A DNA stretch of 51,155 nucleotides from Natrialba hulunbeirensis JCM 10989 (GCF_000337575.1 NZ_AOIM01000040.1:1-51155), one strand, 5' to 3'. Counted from the first letter of the stretch, positions 24,016 to 32,770 are shown. The notes: generated by a model not told the origin, from the letters alone. Numbers and translations: made by a program.

Positions 24016-24615
24016 TCAATCGATGCGCGAGAGTTTCCCGTCGACAGTCCGCTCGTGCTCGCGGTTCGTCACGGCGTGAGCCAGCGAGAGCGCGAAAAAG
24101 GCGAGTACGACACCGCCCGCGAGTGCGAGCGTCGGGAGGGCAGTGAGTCCGGGGACACCGAGTAGTGCCGCAGCAATGAGGACGCCGCCAACAATGCTCA
24201 GGCCGGCATACCACCGGTCCCAGCGGTCCTGTCGATGTGCATCCGTATCGAGATACATCATCAGCAGGTCGGCATTGTCCGACAGCGAGATCAGCCCACG
24301 ATCCTGATCGTACTCGACGATTCCGGCATCGTCCATCTTCGGGAGATGGGTCTGGTAGAGGGCGACGTAGACGCGCTTTCGCTGATCAGAGCTCAACGCG
24401 TTGACACTGGTATCGTTCTCCCAGGCAGCGATTTGCTCGGCGAGTTCGCCGAGGGTGACAGTCTCGTCGGCCTCGAGTAAGTACGTCAGTACTTCCCGGC
24501 GACGGCGGTTCTTCAGGAGTTCGAAAATGACGTCTTTCGACAGCTGATCATCGGTCTCGGTATCGCTTACGGAAGAAGAGAGTTCGTCCGGAAGCGAGGT
24601 ATCGACGGAGGACAT
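24016..24615 (-). CDS. HTH-domain membrane protein (DUF7344-like)
   Basis: This 199-residue protein has an N-terminal winged-helix domain (about 25-125) with VIFELLKNRRRREVLTYLLEADETVTLGELAEQIAAWEN, followed by RKRVYVALYQTHLPKMDDAGIVEYDQDRGLI and then two transmembrane helices (about 138-158 and 160-182). This ArsR-like wHTH followed by a membrane hairpin is a common haloarchaeal arrangement. It probably binds DNA while tethered to the membrane; the signal and target are unknown. The neighbouring beta-helix genes are plausible targets. A GGAGG Shine-Dalgarno precedes the ATG, unusual among the mostly leaderless genes here, and the ATG overlaps a stop codon of an upstream frame (TAATG). Confidence 0.78.
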   Translation of the reverse strand: MSSVDTSLPDELSSSVSDTETDDQLSKDVIFELLKNRRRREVLTYLLEADETVTLGELAEQIAAWENDTSVNALSSDQRKRVYVALYQTHLPKMDDAGIVEYDQDRGLISLSDNADLLMMYLDTDAHRQDRWDRWYAGLSIVGGVLIAAALLGVPGLTALPTLALAGGVVLAFFALSLAHAVTNREHERTVDGKLSRID

Positions 24616-25410
24616 TATCGTGTCCCTCCGGCTGTTCGACCCGGCGGAACAGCCCTGGTTTCGGGGAGCCAGCTTTGGGTGGTGAAACCACCACCAGGCT
24701 GTCGAACCGACAGCGACCCCTGTACGCTCAGACGGCGATTCGCAGTCACGATTGACACACCAAGTTGTACACCAACAGAGACACTCTTAAGCACGGCCAC
24801 GTTTCGCACCGGCTGCAAAGTAGGTACGGACAGACTTCCCGCACGGCGGCCGTCGCGTCGCTGTTGCTGGGTGTTTCGGTGCGCAACGGCACGCGGCGAC
24901 CCCGGTAGTATCGAGAGATTGGGCGCGTGTACCGATAGCGTACGGCCGTTGCTACGACGCCGCTGGCGATTCACAGGACGATGTCGGTATGCGGATCGTC
25001 GACACAGCACTGCTACGAAACGTTTGGCTCGAGCGACATAAATTCTCCTGACGGTTTGGTCCCGAAAGCGACCTTTACACGGAGAACAGTTGTCTTACTC
25101 GCAGACCTGATCGCGTGCGAGCAAGCGTCTCGGCTCCGTTTCTCACCTTGGTACCGTTCCGATGGTCTGTCTGTACACTCGAGTGCTCGCCGGATCGCCA
25201 ATGAGTGACCCGACCCGAGCGGGGACCCTCGCTGCTCAGGCAGCGATCCGTTTTCGTCGCTGTCGCCCGGTCGCTGCGACGGCGTGCGTGGAGTGGCTTT
25301 ATCCTCGCCCCTGCCGTCGCCGGGACACGATGTGAGACGCAGTAAGTCGGGGTTTCTCTCGAAACCATGTGAACCCCTTACAGTGGCTGCACGGCTTCCG
25401 TCCACTACTG
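24616..25410. other. Gene-poor region upstream of TFB
   Basis: There are 795 bases without a convincing gene. A small hairpin GGTGGT-GAA-ACCACC lies at 24678-24692. On the minus strand a 131-codon frame starts with GTG at 25010, has a TTTATG box 28 nt upstream and ends TAATG at the next gene, but its product is strongly basic and unlike haloarchaeal proteins. On the plus strand a CTTTATCC TATA-like box at about 25297-25304 could drive the TFB gene with a leader of roughly 85 nt. Confidence 0.45.
24625..24629 (-). promoter_or_regulatory. Shine-Dalgarno GGAGG before the HTH membrane protein
   Basis: GGAGG lies 9 nt before the ATG on the minus strand. It implies a 5' leader or an upstream cistron for this gene and supports the ATG at 24615. 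Confidence 0.5.
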
Positions 25411-26364
25411 ATGACGCAGTCCATCATCGACCACACCAGAAGCGAGGTCCAGGAATCGGAGCCTGGATTATGTCCAGACTGCGAAACGGATACCGTCATA
25501 CACGATCCGGATCGAGGCGAGCGCGTCTGTGGTGAGTGCGGGCTCGTACTGACCGAGGACCCCATCGACTACGGTCCGGAGTGGCGCGCGTTCAACGCCC
25601 AGGAACACGACGAACTCTCCCGCGTCGGTGCACCCCTTACGCAGTCCATGCACGACCGGGGGCTGACGACAACGATCGACTGGCGCAACAAGGACGCAAA
25701 CGGCCACTCAATGTCGGCGGATAAGCACGGCCAACTCCACCGTCTGCGCGTCTGGCAGGAACGCATTCGCACGAAGAACGCGGGCGAACGCAACCTCAAG
25801 TACGCACTCTCTGAGATCGATCGCATGGTCAGCGCCCTCGGCGTCCCGAAGCCGGTCAAGGAGACCGCGAGCGTGATCTACCGACGGGCACTCGAGCAGG
25901 ACCTCATTCGCGGGCGCTCTATCGAGGGCGTCGCGACCAGTGCGCTCTACACCGCCTGCCGGAAGGAAGGCATTCCGCGCAGTCTTGAGGAGGTCACCTC
26001 CGTTTCGCGGGTCGATCAGCGCGAGATCGGCCGCACCTACCGCTACATCGCGGACGAACTCGACATCAATCTCGAACCGACGAACCCCCGCCAGTTCGTG
26101 CCGCGGTTCTGTTCGGAACTCGACGTGAGCAAGGAGGTCGAAACCAGAGCGGTCGAGATCATCGACCAGACGACCGATCTGGGACTCCACTCCGGAAAGT
26201 CACCGACCGGATTCGCCGCGGCAGCGATCTACGCCGCCGGCTTGCTCTGTGACGAAACCATCCCGCAGCGCGCGGTCGCTGACACAGCGCAGACGACCGT
26301 GGTGACCGTCAGAAACCGCTACCGGGAACAGCTCGATGCGATCGATCAGTCGCCGGTTACATGA
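25411..26364 (+). CDS. tfb: Transcription initiation factor IIB (TFB)
   Basis: This 317-residue protein starts MTQSIIDHTRSEVQESE. An in-frame GTG at 25369 would add 14 residues. The zinc ribbon cysteines are C21, C24, C40 and C43, followed by the B-finger region (DYGPEWRAFN) and two cyclin-like repeats containing ERNLKYALSEIDRMVSALGVP and the second repeat ending TVVTVRNRYREQL. TFB recruits RNA polymerase to TBP-bound promoters and reads the BRE. Haloarchaea have several TFBs with specialised promoter sets, so this copy may serve particular genes. Its tail overlaps the convergent small gene by 8 nt. The B-reader/linker has RGLTTTIDWRNKDANG, as in other haloarchaeal TFBs. Confidence 0.92.
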   Translation: MTQSIIDHTRSEVQESEPGLCPDCETDTVIHDPDRGERVCGECGLVLTEDPIDYGPEWRAFNAQEHDELSRVGAPLTQSMHDRGLTTTIDWRNKDANGHSMSADKHGQLHRLRVWQERIRTKNAGERNLKYALSEIDRMVSALGVPKPVKETASVIYRRALEQDLIRGRSIEGVATSALYTACRKEGIPRSLEEVTSVSRVDQREIGRTYRYIADELDINLEPTNPRQFVPRFCSELDVSKEVETRAVEIIDQTTDLGLHSGKSPTGFAAAAIYAAGLLCDETIPQRAVADTAQTTVVTVRNRYREQLDAIDQSPVT

Positions 26365-26533
26365 TCGACCGCTCGCTTTCGTTGTAGACGTCCTCGTTGA
26401 GCAACGCGTGGAGGTTCGCGTACGGGACGAACGCGATGAACTCGCCCTCTCCGTCGTACAACCTGAGCCCGTCGTCCGTTCGGTCGTAGTCCTCGCACAT
26501 GATCTGTCCCTCGGGGAGGATCGCACGGAACAT
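26357..26533 (-). CDS. Small conserved-looking hypothetical protein
   Basis: This 58-residue acidic protein, MFRAILPEGQIMCEDYDRTDDG and onward, appears to be a small beta-rich domain (GEFIAFVPYANLHALLNED). A TATATG box is about 25-30 nt before the ATG at 26533, supporting that start; ATG codons at 26560 and 26578 are alternatives. The acidic composition and good codon use argue that it is real. It converges with the TFB gene and the two coding regions overlap by 8 nt. No function is known to me. Confidence 0.6.
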   Translation of the reverse strand: MFRAILPEGQIMCEDYDRTDDGLRLYDGEGEFIAFVPYANLHALLNEDVYNESERSIM

Positions 26534-26620
26534 GCGGGAAAATACGACGCCGCGAAGCATATAGTGTTGCACTGTCACGGATTGCTACCAGCGTGCGTTC
26601 ACGGCATCGACTCGACGATC

Positions 26621-26645
26621 CGAGGCGAGGCGAGGCGAGGCAAGG
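26621..26645. repeat. Short tandem repeat (CGAGG)n
   Basis: Four perfect CGAGG units followed by CAAGG and CGAAA lie between the divergent starts of the small hypothetical gene and the helicase. The array ends about 39 nt before the helicase GTG. It could vary in length by slippage. Confidence 0.7.
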
Positions 26646-26683
26646 CGAAATCGGTTTACTCCCACCACCGTTACGGCCCTGCA

Positions 26684-28717
26684 GTGACCGACGAACGTTC
26701 GTCAGCGACACGAAGCGGCGAGCATCTCCCTGATGACTCCTCCGACACCCCGTCAAACACCTCCTCCGACGACGGGGGCACCGGCGAGTCACCCCCAGCC
26801 GATGGGACGACCAGCCAGTCGCTCTCACTCGAGTCCTTTCACGACGCCTGCCAGCAAGCCGGCCGTCCCGTCCTCACCGCCGGCGCCGTCGCCCGCGCGC
26901 TCGACCGGCCCCACGAGGCGATTAGCGAGGAACTCGACGCGCTCTCAGCGCAGGGTGCACTCGAGCGTCTCTCCGTCTCGACCGACCCCGTCGTCTGGTA
27001 TCCGAGCGAACTCGAGGACCTGACCGATCGCGAGCGCGTGGTCGTCTTCCCGAAGCGCCGGGAGATTATCGTCGACCGCCCCGATCAGTTCACCCGCGCT
27101 CAACTCGCGCAGTTCGCTCACCTCGCGGACGGCAACGGCGAGGAGGGCTATCGCTACGTTGTCAGGCCCGAGGACGTCTGGCAGGCCCCACACGACTCCT
27201 TCGACGAACTCGCCCGAACCATGCGCCAGGCGCTTGGCCAGCGCTCGGGGGCACTCGAGGACTGGGTCGAGAGCCAGTGGGACCGGGCCCACCAGTTCCG
27301 CCTGACGACGCACGAGGAGGGCTATACCGTACTGGAGGCCAAGAGTCCCGAAGTGATGGGCAACGTCGCCCGCCAGAAACTCGACGAAGAACACGTCCAC
27401 GCCCCTATCTCCGAGACCGAGGACTGGGTCCGAGAGGGTTCGGAGGCGGCGATCAAGCGGGTTCTCTACGAGGCGGGCTATCCGGTACAGGACCACCGCG
27501 AGTTGGCATCCGGTGAGCAACTGGACATCGAACTCGGTGTCTCGCTGCGCGACTACCAGCAGACGTGGGTCGACCGCTTCGCAGAGGGCGGCGAGGGCGT
27601 CTTCGTCGGCCCGCCGGGAAGCGGGAAGACAGTAGCCGCGATGGGAGCGATGGCCCACGTTGGCGGCGAAACACTGGTGTTGGTTCCGAGCCGCGACCTC
27701 GCGCGCCAGTGGGCCGAAGCCATCGAGGAGTACACCTCGCTCGGGCCGCACCAGATCGGTCAGTACCACGGCGGACAGAAGAACGTCCGCCCCGTCACGA
27801 TCGCGACCTACCAGATTGCGGGGATGGACCGCCACCGGTCGCTGTTCGACGACCGCGAGTGGGGTCTCGTCGTGTTCGACGAGTGTCAGCACGTGCCCTC
27901 GGACGTCTACCGGCGGAGTACGCATCTGCAGTCCCGGCACCGACTCGGCCTCTCGGCCAGCCCCATCCGGGAGGACGACCGCCAGACCGAGATCTTCACG
28001 CTCGTCGGGCCGCCGATCGGCACCGACTGGCAGGCCCTGTTCGAGGCCGGCTTCGTCGCCGAACCGGAACTCGAGATCCGCTACGTGCCGTGGGGGGACG
28101 ACGAGCAGTCGAACGCCTACGCCTCCGCCGACGGCCGCGAGAGATACCGGATCGCCGCCCGAAATCGCGGGAAGGTCGACGAAGTGCGGTATCTCCTGTC
28201 GGCACACGCCGACTCGAAGGCGCTCGTCTTCGTTGACTACCTCGACCAGGGCCGCGACCTCGCCGACGCGCTCGACGTCCCCTTCCTCAGTGGGGAGACT
28301 CCCCACCACGAACGCCGGCGGCTACTCGAGGAGTTCCGTCGCGACGAGCGCGACCTGCTGATCGTTTCGCGCGTGGGTGACGAGGGGATCGACTTGCCGA
28401 CGGCGGATCTGGCGATTGTCGCCTCCGGACTGGGCGGCTCACGCCGGCAGGGAACGCAACGCGCGGGGCGGACGATGCGGCCGGCAGGTGGCGCGCTCGT
28501 CTACGTGCTCGCGACGCGCGGGACGCGCGAGGAAGATTTCGCTCGGCGGCAGTTGCAGCATCTCGGCCGAAAGGGGATGACGGTGCGTGAGGAGACTGTC
28601 GAGCGGGATGTCGATGCTGGCGGCGGAGATCGTTCTGCCGACGATGGCAGTGGAGAGTCTGATGCTGCTGTCGATAGCGATACCGCTGGCGGCTCGGACA
28701 CCGCCACTGACGGCTAA
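26684..28717 (+). CDS. XPB/Rad25-like DEAD/DEAH-type helicase
   Basis: This 677-residue superfamily 2 helicase starts at a GTG with a TTTACT box about 29 nt upstream; upstream in-frame codons are not plausible. A Ser/Thr/Asp-rich leader (about 1-45) precedes a small helical domain, then motif I GPPGSGKT (309-316), motif II DECQH (399-403), SASP (motif III) and motif VI QRAGRTMRP near 592. XPB relatives unwind DNA in nucleotide excision repair or promoter opening. Archaeal homologues often work with the nuclease Bax1, which I do not see here. Haloarchaea usually have several such genes. The stop overlaps the end of the convergent small gene by 4 nt. The last 60 residues are acidic and disordered. 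Confidence 0.85.
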   Translation: MTDERSSATRSGEHLPDDSSDTPSNTSSDDGGTGESPPADGTTSQSLSLESFHDACQQAGRPVLTAGAVARALDRPHEAISEELDALSAQGALERLSVSTDPVVWYPSELEDLTDRERVVVFPKRREIIVDRPDQFTRAQLAQFAHLADGNGEEGYRYVVRPEDVWQAPHDSFDELARTMRQALGQRSGALEDWVESQWDRAHQFRLTTHEEGYTVLEAKSPEVMGNVARQKLDEEHVHAPISETEDWVREGSEAAIKRVLYEAGYPVQDHRELASGEQLDIELGVSLRDYQQTWVDRFAEGGEGVFVGPPGSGKTVAAMGAMAHVGGETLVLVPSRDLARQWAEAIEEYTSLGPHQIGQYHGGQKNVRPVTIATYQIAGMDRHRSLFDDREWGLVVFDECQHVPSDVYRRSTHLQSRHRLGLSASPIREDDRQTEIFTLVGPPIGTDWQALFEAGFVAEPELEIRYVPWGDDEQSNAYASADGRERYRIAARNRGKVDEVRYLLSAHADSKALVFVDYLDQGRDLADALDVPFLSGETPHHERRRLLEEFRRDERDLLIVSRVGDEGIDLPTADLAIVASGLGGSRRQGTQRAGRTMRPAGGALVYVLATRGTREEDFARRQLQHLGRKGMTVREETVERDVDAGGGDRSADDGSGESDAAVDSDTAGGSDTATDG

Positions 28718-29070
28718 TCAACCACCGAAGCGGTCTGTGTTGGCGGTCTATCCGCGTCTGCCGTCTCGACGATTTCCGTCCGCACGTCTTCGACTGCTTT
28801 GATACCAACGCCATCTTCGAGTTCGGTTCGCACGGTTGTGGCGTCGGGACGCTCGTCGACGGGCGTCGGTGCCAGGACGAGGCGAACACGGAGGTCGACC
28901 GTCGTCTCGTTCAGCGCCGGATTGAGTCCCCGAACGGTCGCCTCTTCGAGTCGGTCGACGGCGTCGATTCGCTCGACGACGGCAGTTGCGCCGTCGGCGA
29001 GGCTGCCGGCCGCGTTGATCGGCACGCGAACGGTGAGCGTTGCCACGACTGCAGTCTGGGTACTGTTCAT
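28714..29070 (-). CDS. Hypothetical protein, likely small alpha/beta domain
   Basis: This 118-residue acidic protein starts MNSTQTAVVATLTVRVPINAAG. An upstream extension to 29367 is basic and rejected. The pattern is a long N-terminal beta strand, a helix (GSLADGATAVVERIDAV), and further strands ending VRLVLAP, followed by a helical tail with TVRTELEDGVGIKAVEDVRTEIV. No family is recognised. No clear TATA box is visible upstream. It overlaps the convergent helicase stop by 4 nt. Composition and G+C-rich third positions support that it is coding. Confidence 0.55.
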   Translation of the reverse strand: MNSTQTAVVATLTVRVPINAAGSLADGATAVVERIDAVDRLEEATVRGLNPALNETTVDLRVRLVLAPTPVDERPDATTVRTELEDGVGIKAVEDVRTEIVETADADRPPTQTASVVD

Positions 29071-29624
29071 GAGGCTCCCGTCGAGAGTCGAACTCGAGTT
29101 GGATCGTCGCTGCCGAGTCCCTGCGACGATCGGTGCTAGCCCAGTATGCTGCGGGAGCGGTGTGCCCCGCGCAGTGTCGCTGGTCGGCGTCACGGAGACC
29201 GACGGTCTCCATCCAAGGAGACACAGAAACAGTCGCGGCGACCCCGACCGGCGAACACGTGCGCGGTGCGGACGGGGTCGAATCGACGGCGTGGTGCCGT
29301 CAGCGGTCCCGTCCACGACCACCAAGAGATCCATTTCCAGTGAGATAGACACTGGAGATGGACGCAAGCACTGCCTTGCCGACAGCGACGGCTGCCGGAT
29401 GGCGAGTGCACGGTGGCGTGGTCGGGATCATCGGAACGATCGATACGTTGAGCGGCAGTGACATAATCCTTTCTCAGGTGTGTTGTGTATGAACACACCA
29501 CGATTCGGGGTGCCAGCGTGGCGAGAATCGGTCGTCCAGACGGACTGTCACGGAGAGGCCAATATTCAAGGTCGCGTGTTCGGACTGTACTGATAATGAC
29601 CGAGTCGCGCGCAGTCGGGGTGGG
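29071..29624. other. Intergenic region with an 8-bp hairpin
   Basis: There are 554 bases with no supported gene; the open frames here give arginine-rich products. At 29477-29499 there is a perfect hairpin: GGTGTGTT, a 7-base loop, then AACACACC. It lies 126 bases upstream of the ATPase gene and is a candidate operator or structured leader. CATAATCCTTT just before it could be a weak promoter. Confidence 0.45.
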
Positions 29625-31514
29625 ATGGCGGTGAGCGAGCAACGCGAGGTGCTCGTGGGCGAAACGGCCGACGGCACGGATCTACACCTGCCGGTCGTCG
29701 AACTGCTGACCGGCCGCGGGTTCGTCACCGGCAAGTCCGGGTCCGGGAAGTCGAACACCGCCTCCGTCATCGCGGAGGAACTGCTCGAGGCTGGCTTCCC
29801 TCTCCTCATCGTCGACACCGACGGGGAGTACTACGGCCTCAAGGAGGAGTACGAGATGCTCCACGCCGGAGCCGACGAGGAGTGTGACATCCAGATCGGG
29901 CCCGAACACGCCGAACAAATGGCGACCCTCGCCTTGGAGGAGAACGTCCCCGTCATTCTCGACGTTTCGGGCTATCTGGACGAGGACGTTGCAAACGAGC
30001 TGTTGCGCAAGATCGCACGCCAGCTGTTCGTCAAGGAAAAGAAACTCAAGAAGCCGTTCCTCCTCGTGGTCGAGGAGGTCCACGAGTACATCCCCGAGGG
30101 CGGCGGCGTCGGCGAGACCGGCAACCTCCTGATCAAGATCAGCAAGCGCGGGCGCAAACACGGCCTCGGCATCCTCGGCATCAGCCAGCGCCCCGCCGAC
30201 GTCAAGAAGGACTTCATCACGCAGGCGAACTGGCTCGTCTGGCACCGCTTGACCTGGGACAACGACACCAAGGTCGTCGGCCGGATTATCGACACCGAGT
30301 ACTCGGAGATGGTCTCCGACCTCGACGACGGCCAGGCGTTCGTCCAGACCGACTGGACCGATATCGATGTCCGCAAGGTTCAGTTCCGCCGCAAACGCAC
30401 CTTCGACGCCGGTGCGACACCCGGACTCGACGACTTCGAGCGCCCCGAACTCAAGTCCGTCTCCGACGCGCTCGTCGGCGACTTACAGGATATCTCGGAG
30501 CGCAAGGACCGCGAACAGGACCGCATCCACGAACTCGAGACCGAACTCGAGAAGAAGGAGAAACGAATCGAGACGTTGGAGGACGAACTCGAGTCGGCCC
30601 GCGACGTTTCGAGTGCGGCAAAGCAGATGGCCGACGCGCTGAGCGGTCGGAGTACGGTGCAGACGCAGCTCGGCGGCGGAAGCGATGAGGAGTTGCGGCG
30701 GCTGCACGAGGAGGTGGTCGAACTGGAGGATGAACGGGACGAACTGGCGGACGAGCGAGATGCGCTGGAGACCGAGCGCGACGAGCTACGCGAGCAACTC
30801 GAGTCCCGCGAGGAACGCATCGAGTCGCTCGAGGGGACACTCGAGTCGCGTTCGGAGACGGTCGCGAGTTTGCGGTCCCAGCGGGATCGGTTGCGGTCGC
30901 GAGTACGAGCGCTAGAGCGCGACGCGACTGCTGCTGGGGCTGCTTCTGACGGTATCGCTGCTGATTCAGACACCGACGCCGCCGCTGAAGCGGAGTCGTC
31001 GACTGACACAATCGTGCAGGCGGGCGGCACGCCGGTCGAACTCGGCTACGTGACCGTCGACGGCGAGGACGAGGCGGAGGGCGACGCCAGTGACAACGCC
31101 CACACTCGCTTCATCGTCGCCAACGATCAGGACGAGTACGATCTGCGCGATGTCGTCACTCTCTTCGAGACTACCTGGATCGGCGACCGGCTCCACCGTG
31201 CCAGCGAGGGTTCGCGCTGCACCGTCGAAACCGCCGCCCACGTGCTGGAGGTGCTCGCGCGCGAAGGGGCACTCGAGACGGAACAGATCGCGAGCAGGGT
31301 CGACCGGTCGACGGTGGCGGTCCAGAGCCTGCTTTCGGAACTGCGGACGGAGTCGATTCTCGATCGAACGGACGTGCGGTCGTACGAACTCGCGGGTCCG
31401 GTGCGGGCGAAGTTGCACGCGTTGGCGACAGATGAGGGTGAGACGAGGGGAGAGAGTGGCCAGACAGAGTCGGAGACGGAGCGCGAGCACGAACAGGAAC
31501 CCCACCGCGCCTAA
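29625..31514 (+). CDS. HerA/DUF87-type ATPase with coiled coil and winged helix
   Basis: This 629-residue protein has Walker A GKSGSGKSN at 36-44, Walker B LLVVEEVHEY with E150-E151, and a GLGILGISQRPADVKK segment typical of HerA/FtsK-like DUF87 pumps. From about 290 to 430 there is a long charged coiled coil (repeats of ELETELEKKEKR type), then a disordered acidic linker, and at about 535-605 a winged-helix-like domain (TAAHVLEVLAREGALETEQIASRVDRS). Members translocate on DNA as hexamers; HerA works with NurA, not visible here. The coiled coil and the DNA-binding-like C-terminus suggest a chromosome or repair role. Start: ATG at 29625, or GTG two codons later. Confidence 0.83.
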   Translation: MAVSEQREVLVGETADGTDLHLPVVELLTGRGFVTGKSGSGKSNTASVIAEELLEAGFPLLIVDTDGEYYGLKEEYEMLHAGADEECDIQIGPEHAEQMATLALEENVPVILDVSGYLDEDVANELLRKIARQLFVKEKKLKKPFLLVVEEVHEYIPEGGGVGETGNLLIKISKRGRKHGLGILGISQRPADVKKDFITQANWLVWHRLTWDNDTKVVGRIIDTEYSEMVSDLDDGQAFVQTDWTDIDVRKVQFRRKRTFDAGATPGLDDFERPELKSVSDALVGDLQDISERKDREQDRIHELETELEKKEKRIETLEDELESARDVSSAAKQMADALSGRSTVQTQLGGGSDEELRRLHEEVVELEDERDELADERDALETERDELREQLESREERIESLEGTLESRSETVASLRSQRDRLRSRVRALERDATAAGAASDGIAADSDTDAAAEAESSTDTIVQAGGTPVELGYVTVDGEDEAEGDASDNAHTRFIVANDQDEYDLRDVVTLFETTWIGDRLHRASEGSRCTVETAAHVLEVLAREGALETEQIASRVDRSTVAVQSLLSELRTESILDRTDVRSYELAGPVRAKLHALATDEGETRGESGQTESETEREHEQEPHRA

Positions 31515-31564
31515 TCCATCATCCACCACCCACTGCGGATTACCCGCTACCCACCGTACCCCAC

Positions 31565-32701
31565 TCACTCCCAGCGAAGCGCGCCACCGACCGACTCGAG
31601 TTCCGCCGGATCGACGTGCTGGTGAACCGGCAGTGTCACGATTTCGCGCGAGAGTCGCGTTGCGGTCCCGTATTCGGGGTTGTCGAGGACGTTGCCGGCG
31701 AGTCGCGGCCAGGTGTGGACGCCGTCGACGCCGACGCGCTCGAGTTCGGCGATGAACGCGCGGGCGTCGTCGGTTCGAACCGGAAGTGCCTGCGGACAGA
31801 TGCCGTCGGGAAGCGAGCCGAAGACGGGTTCGAGGGAGTCGTATCCGTCGAGAACGCGCCGCCAGGTACGGAAGTTTTCCCGTCTCGTCTGCCGAATCTC
31901 GGTCGGGTCGATATCGCTTGCAAGGTAGGCTGCGAGCTTCGACATCGGTGTTTTCCACGCCTCGTACCGCTCAGCAGGGGTGCCGACGGCCGGTGTGTCG
32001 GAGTCGTCGCGCCGTCTGGCGAGCAGCGCGTCGACCGAGTGGCGAACGGGCGGTGCGGTGTCGAGGAACTCCTGAAGTACCGATTTGAGGATGTATCGGC
32101 AGTCCGCGGTGTCGACGTTCCCGCGGATGCCCGCGAGTGACGAGGGCTCGTACCGGTTGCTAACCGAGTCGTCGTTGCAGTAGAGCACCGCGCCGTTCGG
32201 AATCGGCAAGAGCTTCCAGAGACTGGTAATGCCGATGTCGCCGCGAGTACCGAGCAGCGTCCCGTGGTCGACGCTCAACGGCGCGTGGGCGTTGTCGTCG
32301 ATGTGATAGCAGCCGGCGTCGGCGGCGATGGACTCGAGTTCCGCGAGTCCGGGCTGGGGAAAGCCGAAGTAGTTCACCGACATGACGGCGAGGGTATCGT
32401 CGTCGAGTCGCCGTTCCAGATCGACGAAATCGGGAGCGAGTGTCGGTTCGACGGCGTAGTAGCGCGGTTCGAGTCCGAGTTCACGAAGTGGTTCGACGAC
32501 ACCATCCGGCAGGTACGCCGGGACGAGGACGTTCTGCTGTCGGGTGGCGTCGACGAGTCCGGCGAGACCGTCGCGCAGCGCGACCTTCCCGGAGCCGTAG
32601 AAGTGAAAGTCGTCGGCGTAGCGACCGACGAACGGTTCGATGCCGGTTGGCTGCTGGGTCGGCAGCGACGCCACGAGCAGCGATGGCGTGCCGCTAATCA
32701 T
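31565..32701 (-). CDS. DegT/DnrJ/EryC1-like PLP-dependent protein (divergent)
   Basis: This 378-residue protein starts MISGTPSLLVASLPTQQPTG. A GTG at 32752 gives 17 more residues and fits the leaderless spacing from the degenerate element at 32771. The fold type I transferase pattern is visible: HFYGSGKVALRDGL in place of the usual SGTxAL, VPAYLPD, then YHIDDNAHAPLS, and ITSLWKLLPIPNGAVLY with a lysine where the Schiff-base residue should be. The usual GEGG glycine motif is replaced by PNGA, so it may act on an unusual substrate or have lost aminotransferase activity. The C-terminal part contains CPQALPVRTDDARAFIAEL, as in the family. It diverges from the phosphatase-superfamily gene at 32921. 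Confidence 0.75.
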   Translation of the reverse strand: MISGTPSLLVASLPTQQPTGIEPFVGRYADDFHFYGSGKVALRDGLAGLVDATRQQNVLVPAYLPDGVVEPLRELGLEPRYYAVEPTLAPDFVDLERRLDDDTLAVMSVNYFGFPQPGLAELESIAADAGCYHIDDNAHAPLSVDHGTLLGTRGDIGITSLWKLLPIPNGAVLYCNDDSVSNRYEPSSLAGIRGNVDTADCRYILKSVLQEFLDTAPPVRHSVDALLARRRDDSDTPAVGTPAERYEAWKTPMSKLAAYLASDIDPTEIRQTRRENFRTWRRVLDGYDSLEPVFGSLPDGICPQALPVRTDDARAFIAELERVGVDGVHTWPRLAGNVLDNPEYGTATRLSREIVTLPVHQHVDPAELESVGGALRWE

Positions 32702-32770
32702 CGGTTCGGAAGCCAGCTCGCAGCCCTTGTCACCGATACACACATCACGCACACATGGTCGCCGATGAGG

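Noticed and set aside
24615-25010. 131-codon minus-strand frame with a GTG start, TATA-like box and TAATG overlap
   Set aside because: The product is strongly basic and Arg/Gln-rich, unlike haloarchaeal proteins; kept only as a possible leader, not as a gene.
26945-28309. 454-codon minus-strand frame opposite the helicase
   Set aside because: An antisense frame of the conserved helicase domain, with no promoter or family match.
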